The notes under the pieces were generated by a model. The model was not told the DNA's origin. It saw only the letters and a list, made by a program, of their open reading frames with translations, and ran no database searches. Shown here piece by piece: positions 9,323 to 18,566 of a stretch of DNA of 64,000 nucleotides (its first letter is position 1; every line of letters begins with the position of its first letter). Source of the DNA: Ignavibacteriales bacterium (lineage in GTDB: Bacteria > Bacteroidota > Ignavibacteria > Ignavibacteriales > Melioribacteraceae); the NCBI GenBank assembly GCA_020635275.1, contig JACKAA010000003.1, forward strand, positions 434,001-498,000, read 5' to 3'. A program made the position numbers and the translations under genes.

Positions 9323-9637
9323 ATGATAAAAAAAATTATAACAACGGTTTTAGATCCTGAAGTTAAAGATAAACTCTATAAATATTCTCAAGAAAATTAT
9401 ATACCAGCAGGTAAAATTGTTGCTAATTCAATTAATGAATTTAACAATTCCATTAAAACCAACAGAGATTATAAACTAAAGTTTAATGATTTTGATAGAA
9501 TCAAAACTGAGACATTCAATTGTTCTATTACGGAAGATCTATTTAAAATTGTTGTTGAATTATCAACAAATTTAGGCATTTCAAAAAGATTACTATTGAG
9601 AGAAATTATAACTGATTTTGTAACGCAAAAGTTGTAA
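9323..9637 (+). CDS. putative tandem ribbon-helix-helix protein
   Basis: A 104 aa protein of unknown function. Residues 1-40 and 62-103 each look like one ribbon-helix-helix unit: a short beta strand (IITTVLDPEV; TFNCSITEDL), then two helices. RHH proteins normally dimerise to build the two-stranded DNA-binding ribbon, so two copies in one chain would form a single-chain pseudo-dimer. AAAGGGGTG gives a good Shine-Dalgarno. A membrane-protein gene follows 50 bases later on the same strand. The fold call is by eye only; DNA binding is inferred. Confidence 0.55.
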   Translation: MIKKIITTVLDPEVKDKLYKYSQENYIPAGKIVANSINEFNNSIKTNRDYKLKFNDFDRIKTETFNCSITEDLFKIVVELSTNLGISKRLLLREIITDFVTQKL

Positions 9638-9687
9638 TTGTTAATTTCAGCATTTGTTTTTCAAAAATTAACTTTATTGGGGAAAGG

Positions 9688-10017
9688 ATGACTAATCTTA
9701 CGGATGAATTAAACACTATAAAAACAAATAATTTTAAGTATTTATTGATCTTAATTTATTTCATAGTAGTATATTCAGCATTTCTTTATCATGATGTTTC
9801 AATATATTATCATGTAATATTTATAGTTGGATTAGTTGTTTTAGTAATATTTTATGAAAAAATAGAAAGAGAACTTGCCAGCGTCAAAATGAGAAATTTT
9901 TATATTAAAGCTAAATTACAGTATAAGATTGATGAATTAGAAGTTTCAATAAATAAAAATAATTCTGAGTTTAATAAAAAAATACTGCAAAATATTTTAG
10001 AAGAAATTGAAGTATAA
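9688..10017 (+). CDS. small membrane protein with C-terminal coiled coil
   Basis: A 109 aa protein of unknown function. Two hydrophobic helices (about residues 18-35 and 42-57) are followed by a charged helical tail (residues 60-109, rich in Lys/Glu/Ile) likely to be cytoplasmic and coiled. GGGAAAGG precedes the ATG. It follows the tandem RHH gene and ends at a terminator, so the two may share a transcript. Confidence 0.6.
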   Translation: MTNLTDELNTIKTNNFKYLLILIYFIVVYSAFLYHDVSIYYHVIFIVGLVVLVIFYEKIERELASVKMRNFYIKAKLQYKIDELEVSINKNNSEFNKKILQNILEEIEV

Positions 10018-10018
10018 A

Positions 10019-10040
10019 AAAGCCCGAATTATCGGGCTTT
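10019..10040. terminator. bidirectional terminator
   Basis: AAAGCCCG (10019-10026) pairs with CGGGCTTT (10033-10040), with A-rich sequence on the left and T-rich on the right. It lies between converging genes (membrane protein and OmpA protein) and can serve both. Confidence 0.8.
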
Positions 10041-10065
10041 AAATTTTCAAAATTATATAAATTGT

Positions 10066-11493
10066 TTACTCAGCATTCTGAATAATTAAATCAATCCTTC
10101 TATTTTTTGCTCTTCCCTCTTTAGTTTCATTATTTGCAATTGGTTTAGTTTCTCCATACCCAAAAGCCATAACTTTTTTGGAATCAAGATTCATATTAGC
10201 AAGCAAATATTGTTTAACTGCACTAGCTCTTTCTTGAGATAATTCAAGATTCTTTTCATCGCCACCATAAGAATCGGTATGACCTTCAATTACTACAGTA
10301 CTGTTTGGAAATTCTCTAAGAGCATTTTGAACTTTTGCAAGCAATCCAAAATTTGCAGGTTCAATTGTTGCTTTTCCAACCGGAAAATTTAAGCTGATTA
10401 GACGGATATATATATTACTTCCTTCTTTAAATATTTCAGCTTCTTCTTTTGTAAATGAATTATTGACCTTTTCATATTTTGCTTTTGTTTCTGCTAACTT
10501 GGTCATTTTTGCAGAAAGCTCAGATTTTTCTTTTGATAAACCGCCTAATTCTTCCTTCAGAATTTTAATTTCCTGTTCCAAATCCATATTTGCTTGAGAA
10601 ACACTTTGATGTTCGGTTTTAAGTTCAACAATCTTTTGAACAATTTCATTAGAAACTTTATCTATCGGTTGATCAAATTTTGCTTCATAATCAAAATGTG
10701 CTGATATTTTTTTTAATGGATCTTCATAAGAAAGCAGAAGAGTTTCTAATGACTTATCAGAATCTTCAAAATCTCTAATAAATTTTGACAGATAAATTGC
10801 ATGATTTGCTTCATATTTTGCCTGCTGTGCAATGTTCCTTGGTAAATCAGTATCGTATCTATTTTGACTTAATTCTTTTTCAGCATTGTTAACTAAGCTG
10901 ATAGCATTTTCTAAAGTTTTTGGAGCATAATTTTCAGCTTCCTCTTCCTTTGCAGTATTTATTAATTTCCAAGTTTCATCTAAATACATCACCTTTATTG
11001 AATTAAGTTCTGCCGATCTATAAAGATCTTCTGCTTCTTTAGATGCTTCTTCAGCATTTGGAATATCACCATCTTCAACTTCTTCACCGGCATCTCTAAA
11101 TTTTTCTTCAGCCTGCCTCCACAATTCCGGCGCATTTTTTTCGGCTTCTACAGTTAAAGCATCATTTCGTGCTTTCATGGAGCTTTTCAAAGTAATTTTT
11201 GAAACTTCTGATTTTTCTTTTGCTAATTCTAAAAGTGTAGATACATTATTTATCTTACCTTGTATATCTTTTAAGTTTTCACCTTCTTTAAAATCAGCCT
11301 TCGCTTCTGTATAAAAATTATATGCTCTTTCAAAATTTGCCGGTGAAAGTAAATTAAGTTTTGCTTCTAATGCTTCTTCAACTTTTTTATCTACATCACC
11401 AAAAAGTGATTTTTGCATATCTTGTGAAAAACTAAATGATACGAAAAACAATTGCAGTGTGATAAATAATTTAAATATCTGTTTTAATTTCAT
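10066..11493 (-). CDS. OmpA family outer-membrane protein with coiled coil
   Basis: A 475 aa exported protein. A signal peptide ends near SFSFSQ (about residue 23). Residues 30-340 are helical, Glu/Lys-rich repeats with coiled-coil character, similar to DUF4398-type helical repeats. Residues about 360-470 form an OmpA peptidoglycan-binding domain with IEGHTDSYGG, LSQERASAVKQYL and KNRRIDLI, carrying the Asp and Arg that bind diaminopimelate. It probably tethers the outer membrane to the wall. AAAGGAGG precedes the ATG. Monocistronic, ending at the terminator shared with its convergent neighbour. Confidence 0.88.
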   Translation of the reverse strand: MKLKQIFKLFITLQLFFVSFSFSQDMQKSLFGDVDKKVEEALEAKLNLLSPANFERAYNFYTEAKADFKEGENLKDIQGKINNVSTLLELAKEKSEVSKITLKSSMKARNDALTVEAEKNAPELWRQAEEKFRDAGEEVEDGDIPNAEEASKEAEDLYRSAELNSIKVMYLDETWKLINTAKEEEAENYAPKTLENAISLVNNAEKELSQNRYDTDLPRNIAQQAKYEANHAIYLSKFIRDFEDSDKSLETLLLSYEDPLKKISAHFDYEAKFDQPIDKVSNEIVQKIVELKTEHQSVSQANMDLEQEIKILKEELGGLSKEKSELSAKMTKLAETKAKYEKVNNSFTKEEAEIFKEGSNIYIRLISLNFPVGKATIEPANFGLLAKVQNALREFPNSTVVIEGHTDSYGGDEKNLELSQERASAVKQYLLANMNLDSKKVMAFGYGETKPIANNETKEGRAKNRRIDLIIQNAE

Positions 11494-11527
11494 ACTTCCT
11501 CCTTTTGCTTATTTGCCAAGAGAAATT

Positions 11528-12505
11528 TTATATGTTAAATGTTTCTAATAGCAATTTTATAATTAAATTTTTAGCTAATGTAACTTTATATTCATTCATT
11601 TCTAACACATCTGTTTTTTCAAATGCCAGTGAAGATAATTTTTTAATATTTTCTTGCGTTAAATTAAACGAAACTAAATTATCATTTATTTTTTTATCCT
11701 GCCATGGTGATGGAGCAACTCCGCCAAATACAATTTTTCCATCAGTTATTTTATTATCATTTTTATTAAATACACCAGCAATACTTACTAACGCAAAATC
11801 CCATGCACCTCTTTCTTTAACTTTAATATATGAAGATACTGTATTATTATTTATTGGCGGAATAATAATTTCAGTTAATAATTCTCCAGAATTCAAAATA
11901 TTTTCTTTAGTCTCATCAACATTTGGCAAAATAAAAAACTCTTCGGCAGGAATGGTCTTTTCATTTTTACCGTCAAATATTTTAAATTTTGCATTTAATG
12001 CAACTAGAGCAACGGCAGTATCAGATGGATGAACAATATAACATGGATCGCCTCCAACTATACAATGATATTTATTATGCCCGGTAATTGCAAAACATGT
12101 ATCTCCTCCTTTCCTGATACAATCATAATCTCCTCTAAAATAAAAACATCGTGGTCTCTGACAGATATTACCACCAAGGGTTCCAATGTTTTTTAATTGG
12201 GGTGTTGCCAGTTCATAAATTGATTGATAAAGCACATTATATTTTTCTTTAACAATATTATGATTTTCAATTTCACTTAATTTGGTAAGTGCACCAATTC
12301 TTAAGCCCTCATTTTCATTATATTTTATAAAATTCAAATCGCCAATTTTTTTCAGATTAACTAGTTGTTTTGGAGAAAAAATATCATCTTTCATTAATCC
12401 TAAAAGATCGGTCCCACCAGCAAATGCAATTGAATCTTTATTCTTTGTTAAAAATTTAGAAGCTGATTCAATATTTTCCGGTTGCATATATTCAAATGTT
12501 TTCAT
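11528..12505 (-). CDS. molybdenum hydroxylase FAD-binding subunit (PaoB-like)
   Basis: The medium FAD subunit of a xanthine-oxidase-family aldehyde oxidoreductase; it passes electrons from the [2Fe-2S] subunit to the acceptor. At 325 aa, it has the FAD motif AFAGGTDLLGLM (residues 27-38) and IGTLGGNIC (107-115). Between residues 115 and 155 there are six cysteines (115, 120, 129, 137, 148, 155) in an inserted loop. This loop matches E. coli PaoB and 4-hydroxybenzoyl-CoA reductase beta, where it binds an extra [4Fe-4S] cluster. GGTGAGGT precedes the ATG. Last gene of the three-gene set. Confidence 0.88.
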   Translation of the reverse strand: MKTFEYMQPENIESASKFLTKNKDSIAFAGGTDLLGLMKDDIFSPKQLVNLKKIGDLNFIKYNENEGLRIGALTKLSEIENHNIVKEKYNVLYQSIYELATPQLKNIGTLGGNICQRPRCFYFRGDYDCIRKGGDTCFAITGHNKYHCIVGGDPCYIVHPSDTAVALVALNAKFKIFDGKNEKTIPAEEFFILPNVDETKENILNSGELLTEIIIPPINNNTVSSYIKVKERGAWDFALVSIAGVFNKNDNKITDGKIVFGGVAPSPWQDKKINDNLVSFNLTQENIKKLSSLAFEKTDVLEMNEYKVTLAKNLIIKLLLETFNI

Positions 12506-12516
12506 AATTACCTCAC

Positions 12517-14802
12517 CTAAGAATTTAATGCTTTTAGAATTTTATTTGGAGTAATTGGTAAACTTTTAACTCTTACTCCAATTGCGTTATAAACTGCGTT
12601 TGAAATTGCTCCGGGCGTTGGAATAATTGCTGGTTCACCAATACCTTTTACACCCATATTATTTGCTTTTACATCTGCCTCGCTGACAATTATTACTTCT
12701 ATTTCCGGAATATCCAACATAGTTGGTATTTTATAATCATGCAGATTAGTATTTAGCATTTTGCCAAAATCGGAATCCATAATTCTCTCTTCCATTAATG
12801 CCATACCTAAACCTTGAATAATTCCGCCATGAAACTGATTTTCTAAAGTCTGCCTATTTAAAGTTCTACCTATATCATGAGCTGCAACAATTTTCAAAAC
12901 TTTTACAAAACCTGTTAATGTATCAACCTCAACTTCAGCAAATTGAGCTCCAAATGTTTGTGCAACATAACCTTTTAGGTTTTCCTCTCTTGATCCTTCA
13001 GTAAATAATTTCTGTCCCTTTAAATTTGCAGCAATTTCTGTAATACTTAATTTATTTGTTTTGGATTTATCCGACACACTTCCTAGAGAATAAAATAATT
13101 CTTTCTCATCAACATTAAGAATTGCTGCGCTGGCCGATATTAATTTCCTTTTCATTTTTTCGGCAGCATCTCTAACTGCAGGTGAAATTGAAGGAGCTGT
13201 AGTGCTTCCTCCACTTGACGGTCCGTATGGAGTTTTATCAGTATCACCTAAAATAACTTCAATTTTTTGAATTGGAATTTCCAGAATTTCAGCTGCAACT
13301 TGGGATATAATTGTATAGGTACCGGTACCAATATCTTGTGTACCTGAATAAACAATTACTGATCCATCATTTTTGATTTCAATATTTGCATGAGCCGGAG
13401 GTCCGCCTCCGCCCCACCAAATTTGAGTTGCCATTCCAATACCGCGTTTTTTAAAACCATTCCCGCTGCCCGGAACTTTATTTCTTCTTTCCCAATTAAT
13501 TTTTTCTGCACCTTCTTTATATGCTTCTCTTAAAAGTTTGCTTGTATATTCAGCGCCCCAAACTTGATCTTTTTCTGCATAATTTTTTAATCTAAACTCC
13601 AATGGATCCATACCAATTTTGTATGCCGCATCATCTATAATTGAATCTAATCCAAAAGTACCTTGAACGTGACCGGGAGCTCTAAAAGGTCTTGCTTTTC
13701 CCGTATTTGTAATCACACTGAAGTCAATTGTTTTAACATTTGGACAAAGATAAATTTGTTTAAATGGCCAACTGCATCCGCCTCCGGTTGGATATGCACC
13801 AACGGCGGCTTTTGCTTCGTGAGTCATAGCCATTAATGTTCCATCTTTTTTTACTCCAACTTTTAAATGTTGAATTGAATCCGGGCGATTACCAGTTGCC
13901 AAGCTCATTTCTTTTCTATCAACAGCTAATCTTACTGGTCTATTAATTTTTTTAGACAAAATGGCAGCGAGCACTGTATATTTTCCTGCTTCTAGTTTAC
14001 TTCCAAAACCACCGCCCATATATTTTTTAATAACCTGTACTTTATCTTCAGAGATCTTTAAATATTCAGACACAGATTTTTTAATTTCAAAAATTCCTTG
14101 AGTGGAATCATAAATAATAAGTTTATCACCTTCCCAATTAACAACACTGCAATGTACTTCTGTTGGATGATGTATAACAACTTCTGTTGTAAAAGTATCT
14201 TCAACTATAAAATCAGATTGAAGAAAACCTTCTTCTACATTTCCTCTTTCATATTCATCTGGTTTACCATTTCTAATATTTCCCCAATCATAAATTTTAA
14301 CAGAATTATCTCTTGTCGATTGTTCAATTGAAGTAGAAAAACCTAATTTTTCATACTGTACTTGAATTAATTTTGAAGCTGTTTCAGCAATTTTTTCACT
14401 TTCTGCTACAATACAAGCAACTTCGTCACCTTCATGTTTTACATGCTGATCTAATAGTTTTCCGTTTTCTCCATAAAAATCAATATCGTCAATATTCTGA
14501 TACGTTAATATTTCTAAAACACCTTTTAAATTTTTGGCTATGGAAATATCAATTGATTTTATTTTTGCATTGGGTAAATCTGATCGGAGAATTTTTGCAT
14601 AAGCCATATTGGGCAGTTTAATATCAAAAGTGTATTTGGCTTTTCCACTAACTTTTTCGTAGCCATCATACCTTGAAATTTTTTTGCCAATATAATTAAG
14701 ATCTTTGTTATTGGGCAATTGTTCATAAATTTCTTCAGAAACTTCACCAATCGTTTCAATAAGTTCATCTTCAAAAAAATGTTTGGATTTTTTAATAGCC
14801 AT
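12517..14802 (-). CDS. molybdenum hydroxylase large (Moco) subunit, PaoC-like
   Basis: Catalytic subunit binding molybdopterin cofactor, which oxidises aldehydes or N-heterocycles with water. The start is placed at the ATG at 14802 because GGAGGAAAA lies just before it; a further in-frame ATG 15 bases upstream reads through that Shine-Dalgarno. That gives 761 aa. The N-terminal part has the a/b hammerhead (KKISRYDGYEKVSGKAKYTF). Moco contacts include GGGFGSKLE and RAPGHVQGTFGLDS, and near the C-terminus GVKGIGEPA carries the catalytic Glu. The Arg-containing FRAPGHVQG loop is typical. The substrate cannot be read. Confidence 0.9.
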   Translation of the reverse strand: MAIKKSKHFFEDELIETIGEVSEEIYEQLPNNKDLNYIGKKISRYDGYEKVSGKAKYTFDIKLPNMAYAKILRSDLPNAKIKSIDISIAKNLKGVLEILTYQNIDDIDFYGENGKLLDQHVKHEGDEVACIVAESEKIAETASKLIQVQYEKLGFSTSIEQSTRDNSVKIYDWGNIRNGKPDEYERGNVEEGFLQSDFIVEDTFTTEVVIHHPTEVHCSVVNWEGDKLIIYDSTQGIFEIKKSVSEYLKISEDKVQVIKKYMGGGFGSKLEAGKYTVLAAILSKKINRPVRLAVDRKEMSLATGNRPDSIQHLKVGVKKDGTLMAMTHEAKAAVGAYPTGGGCSWPFKQIYLCPNVKTIDFSVITNTGKARPFRAPGHVQGTFGLDSIIDDAAYKIGMDPLEFRLKNYAEKDQVWGAEYTSKLLREAYKEGAEKINWERRNKVPGSGNGFKKRGIGMATQIWWGGGGPPAHANIEIKNDGSVIVYSGTQDIGTGTYTIISQVAAEILEIPIQKIEVILGDTDKTPYGPSSGGSTTAPSISPAVRDAAEKMKRKLISASAAILNVDEKELFYSLGSVSDKSKTNKLSITEIAANLKGQKLFTEGSREENLKGYVAQTFGAQFAEVEVDTLTGFVKVLKIVAAHDIGRTLNRQTLENQFHGGIIQGLGMALMEERIMDSDFGKMLNTNLHDYKIPTMLDIPEIEVIIVSEADVKANNMGVKGIGEPAIIPTPGAISNAVYNAIGVRVKSLPITPNKILKALNS

Positions 14803-14816
14803 TTTTCCTCCAACCA

Positions 14817-15431
14817 TTAAATTTTATTATTAAGAGCTGCTTTCACTGAATCTAATATTTTGGGATAAGCGGCACATCTGCATAAGTTTCCTGACATTCC
14901 CTTTTTAATTTCTTCATCAGTTGCTTTAGGATTTTTTGTCAGAATGGAGTAGCCGGTCATAATTTGTCCGGGTGTGCAAAATCCGCATTGCAGTCCATCT
15001 TTATCTAAAAAGGATTGTTGAATTGGATGCAGCTCTTCATTCTTTAATAATCCCTCAATTGTTAAGATCTCACAATCATTTGCATCTAAAGCAAGTAAAT
15101 GGCAAGAATAAATTGCTTCCCCATTTAATAAAACTGTACAGCTTCCGCATTCACCTTGATTACAAACTAACTTTGTTCCGGTAAGGTTAAGATCATCTCT
15201 TATAAATTCAGCTAATGTTGTCTCAGGTTTAATTTTCTTAGAAACTTTTTTTCCGTTGATAATTAGGTTTAAATCAACTTTACCTTCAAGGGAATCTTCA
15301 AACTCTTTCTTTAGCTGCTGAGCGTTAGTTTTTATAATGGGTGAAACTGTATAAGCACCAACAATACCAGTGCTTATATTTTTTAAAAAATTTCTTCTTG
15401 ACTTATTGGCAGGTTCATCTTTTTTTGACAT
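14817..15431 (-). CDS. molybdenum hydroxylase [2Fe-2S] subunit with Tat signal (PaoA-like)
   Basis: Iron-sulfur subunit carrying two [2Fe-2S] clusters. The start is set at the ATG at 15431, with GAGGGAAT just upstream, giving 204 aa. Residues 11-17 are SRRNFLK, a twin-arginine signal followed by a hydrophobic stretch, so the folded complex is predicted to be exported to the periplasm. The plant-type cluster is CNQGECGSCTVLLNG with a later Cys, and the second cluster is QCGFCTPGQ ... GNLCRCAAYP. The order FeS-Moco-FAD differs from paoABC (FeS-FAD-Moco). First gene of the set. Confidence 0.9.
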   Translation of the reverse strand: MSKKDEPANKSRRNFLKNISTGIVGAYTVSPIIKTNAQQLKKEFEDSLEGKVDLNLIINGKKVSKKIKPETTLAEFIRDDLNLTGTKLVCNQGECGSCTVLLNGEAIYSCHLLALDANDCEILTIEGLLKNEELHPIQQSFLDKDGLQCGFCTPGQIMTGYSILTKNPKATDEEIKKGMSGNLCRCAAYPKILDSVKAALNNKI

Positions 15432-15549
15432 AATTCCCTCTAATTTATAGATGAAATTCAAATTATAAATTAGTTACAGAGAATCAATAATTCAATAAAA
15501 ATAAGTCAATAATTATTTTTTTTGTGAAGTGAATTATTTTAAAATTGTA

Positions 15550-16533
15550 TTAGCGGTTAGCCAAAATTTTACTATCAGAATCTTCAAAAAGTTTAACGTC
15601 TTCAAATATAAAGTTTCTTGGATTTAAGCAAACTCCGTTGTGCCGAACTTCATAGTGAAGATGCGGACCGGTAGAAAGACTGCCAGAATTTCCGGTGAGA
15701 GCAATTACATCTCCTCTTTTAATTTTTTGACCTTTTTTAACATTATACTTTGAAAGGTGAGCGTAAATAGTTTCATAACCAAATCCATGATTTATTCTAA
15801 TAACTTTTCCATAACCGCCTTTGTTACCAATATAAGTAACTACACCATCACCTGGTGATGAAACTTCTTCGCCGGTGTTGGAAAGAAAATCTAAACCGTA
15901 ATGCATTCTTCTATGCTTTAGAATTGGATGAAATCTCATTCCAAATCTATCACCAATTGATGATTTTACTGGTCTAATTGCGGGAAGATTATTAAAAAGA
16001 TCTATATTTTCGGCAAATTTATTTTGGATTTCTTCATAATTGCTTGTTTCAAAATTTAAGTTGGTCTCTATCTCTTCAACATATTCATAAATATTCTTAA
16101 CTTTTTCACCTTGAATAAAAGTCGAATATTCATCCTTATCAAAATCAGAACCTCCAATACCGTAATTTTCAGTATTTAAATCCAATGGTTCCAAGTTTAA
16201 CACTAATCTCATATCATTACTTGTTTGAACAAGTTCATTGTAATTTTCAGCAAGATCTTTATATTTATTTTTTAGAAAGTCTATTTCCTTTTCATAACCC
16301 TCTTCAATAATTTGATTTTGTTTTCCCAAAATAAGTGAAGTAGAATCATCAAAAATTAAGCTGCCTATTATAAATGATGTGAATGTAATAAAAATAGCAA
16401 AAGAGGCTAAAAATAAAATTGATTTAGGAATGAAATTCTTAATCGGTATAAGTTTAAGTTTATCAGGTGAGTAATAATAGAATTTCTTTACTTTCATCGG
16501 ATCCGAATTTTTATTATCAAATAATTTGAACAT
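15550..16533 (-). CDS. M23 family metallopeptidase (murein endopeptidase-like)
   Basis: A 327 aa membrane-anchored cell-wall hydrolase that cuts peptide crosslinks in peptidoglycan. There is one TM helix (about residues 37-60), a coiled coil (about 75-110), and a C-terminal LytM domain. The Zn ligands are visible: His and Asp in RMHYGLDF, and the HLHYEVRH motif. The ATG follows the stop of the upstream gene directly (TAAATG), so translation is likely coupled to it. Ordinary for Bacteroidota-type envelopes. Confidence 0.9.
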   Translation of the reverse strand: MFKLFDNKNSDPMKVKKFYYYSPDKLKLIPIKNFIPKSILFLASFAIFITFTSFIIGSLIFDDSTSLILGKQNQIIEEGYEKEIDFLKNKYKDLAENYNELVQTSNDMRLVLNLEPLDLNTENYGIGGSDFDKDEYSTFIQGEKVKNIYEYVEEIETNLNFETSNYEEIQNKFAENIDLFNNLPAIRPVKSSIGDRFGMRFHPILKHRRMHYGLDFLSNTGEEVSSPGDGVVTYIGNKGGYGKVIRINHGFGYETIYAHLSKYNVKKGQKIKRGDVIALTGNSGSLSTGPHLHYEVRHNGVCLNPRNFIFEDVKLFEDSDSKILANR

Positions 16534-16845
16534 TTAGTTAAAATCCAAGTTTTTAATTGAAAGTTCTCTTTTTCTAATTTCATCAGTAATTCCATTAAAG
16601 ACATTCCAATTTTCAAGCCATTTTTGAGGTGTTAAGCATCTTAAAATATATTTCTTTTGCTTAATTGTCTCAAATAGAGATATATCGTAAATAATGGCTT
16701 TCTTTTCTTGTTTACTAAGTGTTCTTAATTTTGTTTTATATAAATGATTAAAGGTCTTTTTTACAAAATAATATGAACAAATAAGTTGCGTGTTATTGTA
16801 ATCGGAGATATTTGTATTTGATGTGGAGATTTCTACTTTATACAT
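16534..16845 (-). CDS. hypothetical protein
   Basis: A 103 aa protein I do not recognise. It is rich in Lys, Tyr, Ile and Asn, has no signal peptide or TM helix and appears mostly helical. Its stop abuts the start of the M23 peptidase, so it shares its transcript. A CRP-like palindrome lies about 52 bases upstream. It may be a regulator or partner of the peptidase, but nothing in the sequence proves this. Confidence 0.55.
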   Translation of the reverse strand: MYKVEISTSNTNISDYNNTQLICSYYFVKKTFNHLYKTKLRTLSKQEKKAIIYDISLFETIKQKKYILRCLTPQKWLENWNVFNGITDEIRKRELSIKNLDFN

Positions 16846-17275
16846 ATTATTAACCCTTAATTTTTACTCCAATTTATTGAAGTAAAAGGCATATTCTGTG
16901 CCAAGGGTCACAAAAATGCTACATCCAAATTGTTTGAATATCAGCCAATTTTAACACTTTTATTAAAGAACAATTATTATACAGTTTATTTTGCTTGCAA
17001 TTTTTTTTGACAATATTTTTATAATTGAGATAACTTATTGTTTTTTAACAAGTTAACAGCTAATAACTTTATTGCACTTGCAAAAAATATTGCACCCTTT
17101 TTCCAGACTTACAATCGTATTTTACAAACAATAATTTAGTGTGACATCCATCATTTACAACACTTTTTACTCCTTTTAATTTACAATAAAGTTATTTGTT
17201 TCAATTAATAAATCATCATTGTAACAAATTGAAATAAATAGTTTCAAAATTTTTAAGACATTCATAAGAGCTGAA
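16846..17275. other. 430-base intergenic region between divergent genes
   Basis: No gene was found on either strand. It holds divergent promoters for the M23 unit (left) and the small membrane protein (right). Two CRP-like sites are visible (16897-16912 and a weaker one at 17140-17155). Two ATTGCAC copies lie 18 bases apart (17071-17077 and 17089-17095). Otherwise it is AT-rich sequence with long T-runs. Confidence 0.6.
16897..16912. promoter_or_regulatory. CRP-like site, imperfect
   Basis: TGTGC-CAAGGG-TCACA matches 9 of the 10 consensus half-site bases of the CRP palindrome (TGTGA-N6-TCACA). It is in the divergent promoter region, 52 bases upstream of the hypothetical/M23 unit. One mismatch makes it weaker than the site at 19342. 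Confidence 0.35.
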
Positions 17276-17548
17276 ATGATAAATGAAAATAAATATCAAG
17301 TATCTGTAAGTAAAGAGAAGCAAATTGTTGAGCCGATTACTGGAATTTTTGATTCAATAAAAAGCGGATTGTTTGGATTTATCATTACCTTTTCACTTGT
17401 ACTTTTTACAAAATTGCTTTCTTATGCATCTCAATCAAATGGAACTTTCTCATTAGATTCAAGTGATATTGTGATTTCTGTCTGGAGCCTTTTAGTAATT
17501 TCTTTTATTGTTTTTGCAAGTGCAAATAAAAACCTTCTTAAAAAATAG
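17276..17548 (+). CDS. small two-TM membrane protein
   Basis: A 90 aa protein of unknown function. Two hydrophobic helices (about residues 32-52 and 66-84) are preceded by a charged N-terminus and end in LLKK, so both ends are probably cytoplasmic. AAGAG precedes the ATG at normal spacing. The YihY gene starts 88 bases downstream on the same strand. No family recognised. Confidence 0.55.
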   Translation: MINENKYQVSVSKEKQIVEPITGIFDSIKSGLFGFIITFSLVLFTKLLSYASQSNGTFSLDSSDIVISVWSLLVISFIVFASANKNLLKK

Positions 17549-17636
17549 AACCAACCTAAAGTTATAATTTGTTTTTTACTCAAATTATATTAAAAAAACA
17601 GCTATTTTTAATTTTCTAGTTATTTAAAAACCAAGA

Positions 17637-18566
17637 ATGAGTAAGTTTAATTTTTTCAGACTTCTTGCTAAGTATTTTTCATTTAAACAATACCGAAAAA
17701 TTCTAGCTTTTTTTAATCATTATCTGATTGGATTATTTAAAAGAATAGATGAACACCATATTTTTTTATCGGGCGGAGGTATAGCTTTTTCACTTATTTT
17801 ATCAACAATTCCGATTCTTTTACTAGTTTTTGCAGTTCTTGGTAATATAATTGATCAAACAACAATTGAAGAAAATCTTGCGCAGTTTATTAGCACAATA
17901 ATTCCTTATCCTGAATATGCTAAATTTACCACTTCAGCAATTATGCGAAGAATTCCTGGCGTATTTCAATACAGTGCAGTTGCTTTTTATTTGGGTTTAG
18001 TCGGTTTATTTTTTACGTCAACTTGGCTTTTTAGCAGCATGCGCACAATTTTGAATAGAATTTTTGGAAGTGCTGAGGATAAAGGATTTTTAATTGGTTT
18101 ATTTAGAGATTTTGGAATGGTAATTTTAATTATTTCTTTGGTTCTAGTTTCAACTTTCGTTTTACCTTCCATTAATCTTTTTATTCAAGTAACTGAAGGT
18201 TTAGAAATATTAAAGAACTTTAGGGTCGATTCAGTTTTACATTCATTGTTTTCTTTAACTTCATTTTTAGTTGTTTTATTACTTTTCTTTCTTTTTTACA
18301 CTTTAATTCCATACGCAAAATTAGATAAAAAAGTAACTTTTGTGGGCGCGCTTTGGGCTACAATTCTTTGGGAATTAGCAAGAGTTGTTTTTGGTTATTA
18401 TATACAAACCTTTTTAAGATCAAATAAATTTTATGAAGCTTTTCTGCTTATAATTGTATTATTATTTTGGTTATTTTATGCATCAATATTGTTTATCATT
18501 GGTGCAGAAATAGCACAATTATTCAGAGAAAGATTAGAGATCCGTAAAAATTCAACTAATGTTTAA
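17637..18566 (+). CDS. YihY/virulence factor BrkB family membrane protein
   Basis: A 309 aa inner-membrane protein of the family once misnamed ribonuclease BN; the function is unsettled, and recent work links it to envelope lipid transport. Six hydrophobic helices are visible. Family landmarks are GGIAFSLILSTIPILLL near the first helix, the TLIPYAK segment, VGALWATILWE, and FLLIIVLLFWLFYASILFII. It converges on the STAS gene, overlapping it by 11 bases at the 3' ends. Confidence 0.87.
   Translation: MSKFNFFRLLAKYFSFKQYRKILAFFNHYLIGLFKRIDEHHIFLSGGGIAFSLILSTIPILLLVFAVLGNIIDQTTIEENLAQFISTIIPYPEYAKFTTSAIMRRIPGVFQYSAVAFYLGLVGLFFTSTWLFSSMRTILNRIFGSAEDKGFLIGLFRDFGMVILIISLVLVSTFVLPSINLFIQVTEGLEILKNFRVDSVLHSLFSLTSFLVVLLLFFLFYTLIPYAKLDKKVTFVGALWATILWELARVVFGYYIQTFLRSNKFYEAFLLIIVLLFWLFYASILFIIGAEIAQLFRERLEIRKNSTNV

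Noticed and set aside
17007..17025. TTGACA followed by TATAAT
   Set aside because: The boxes are only 7 bases apart, far below the 16-18 needed, so it is not a sigma-70 promoter.
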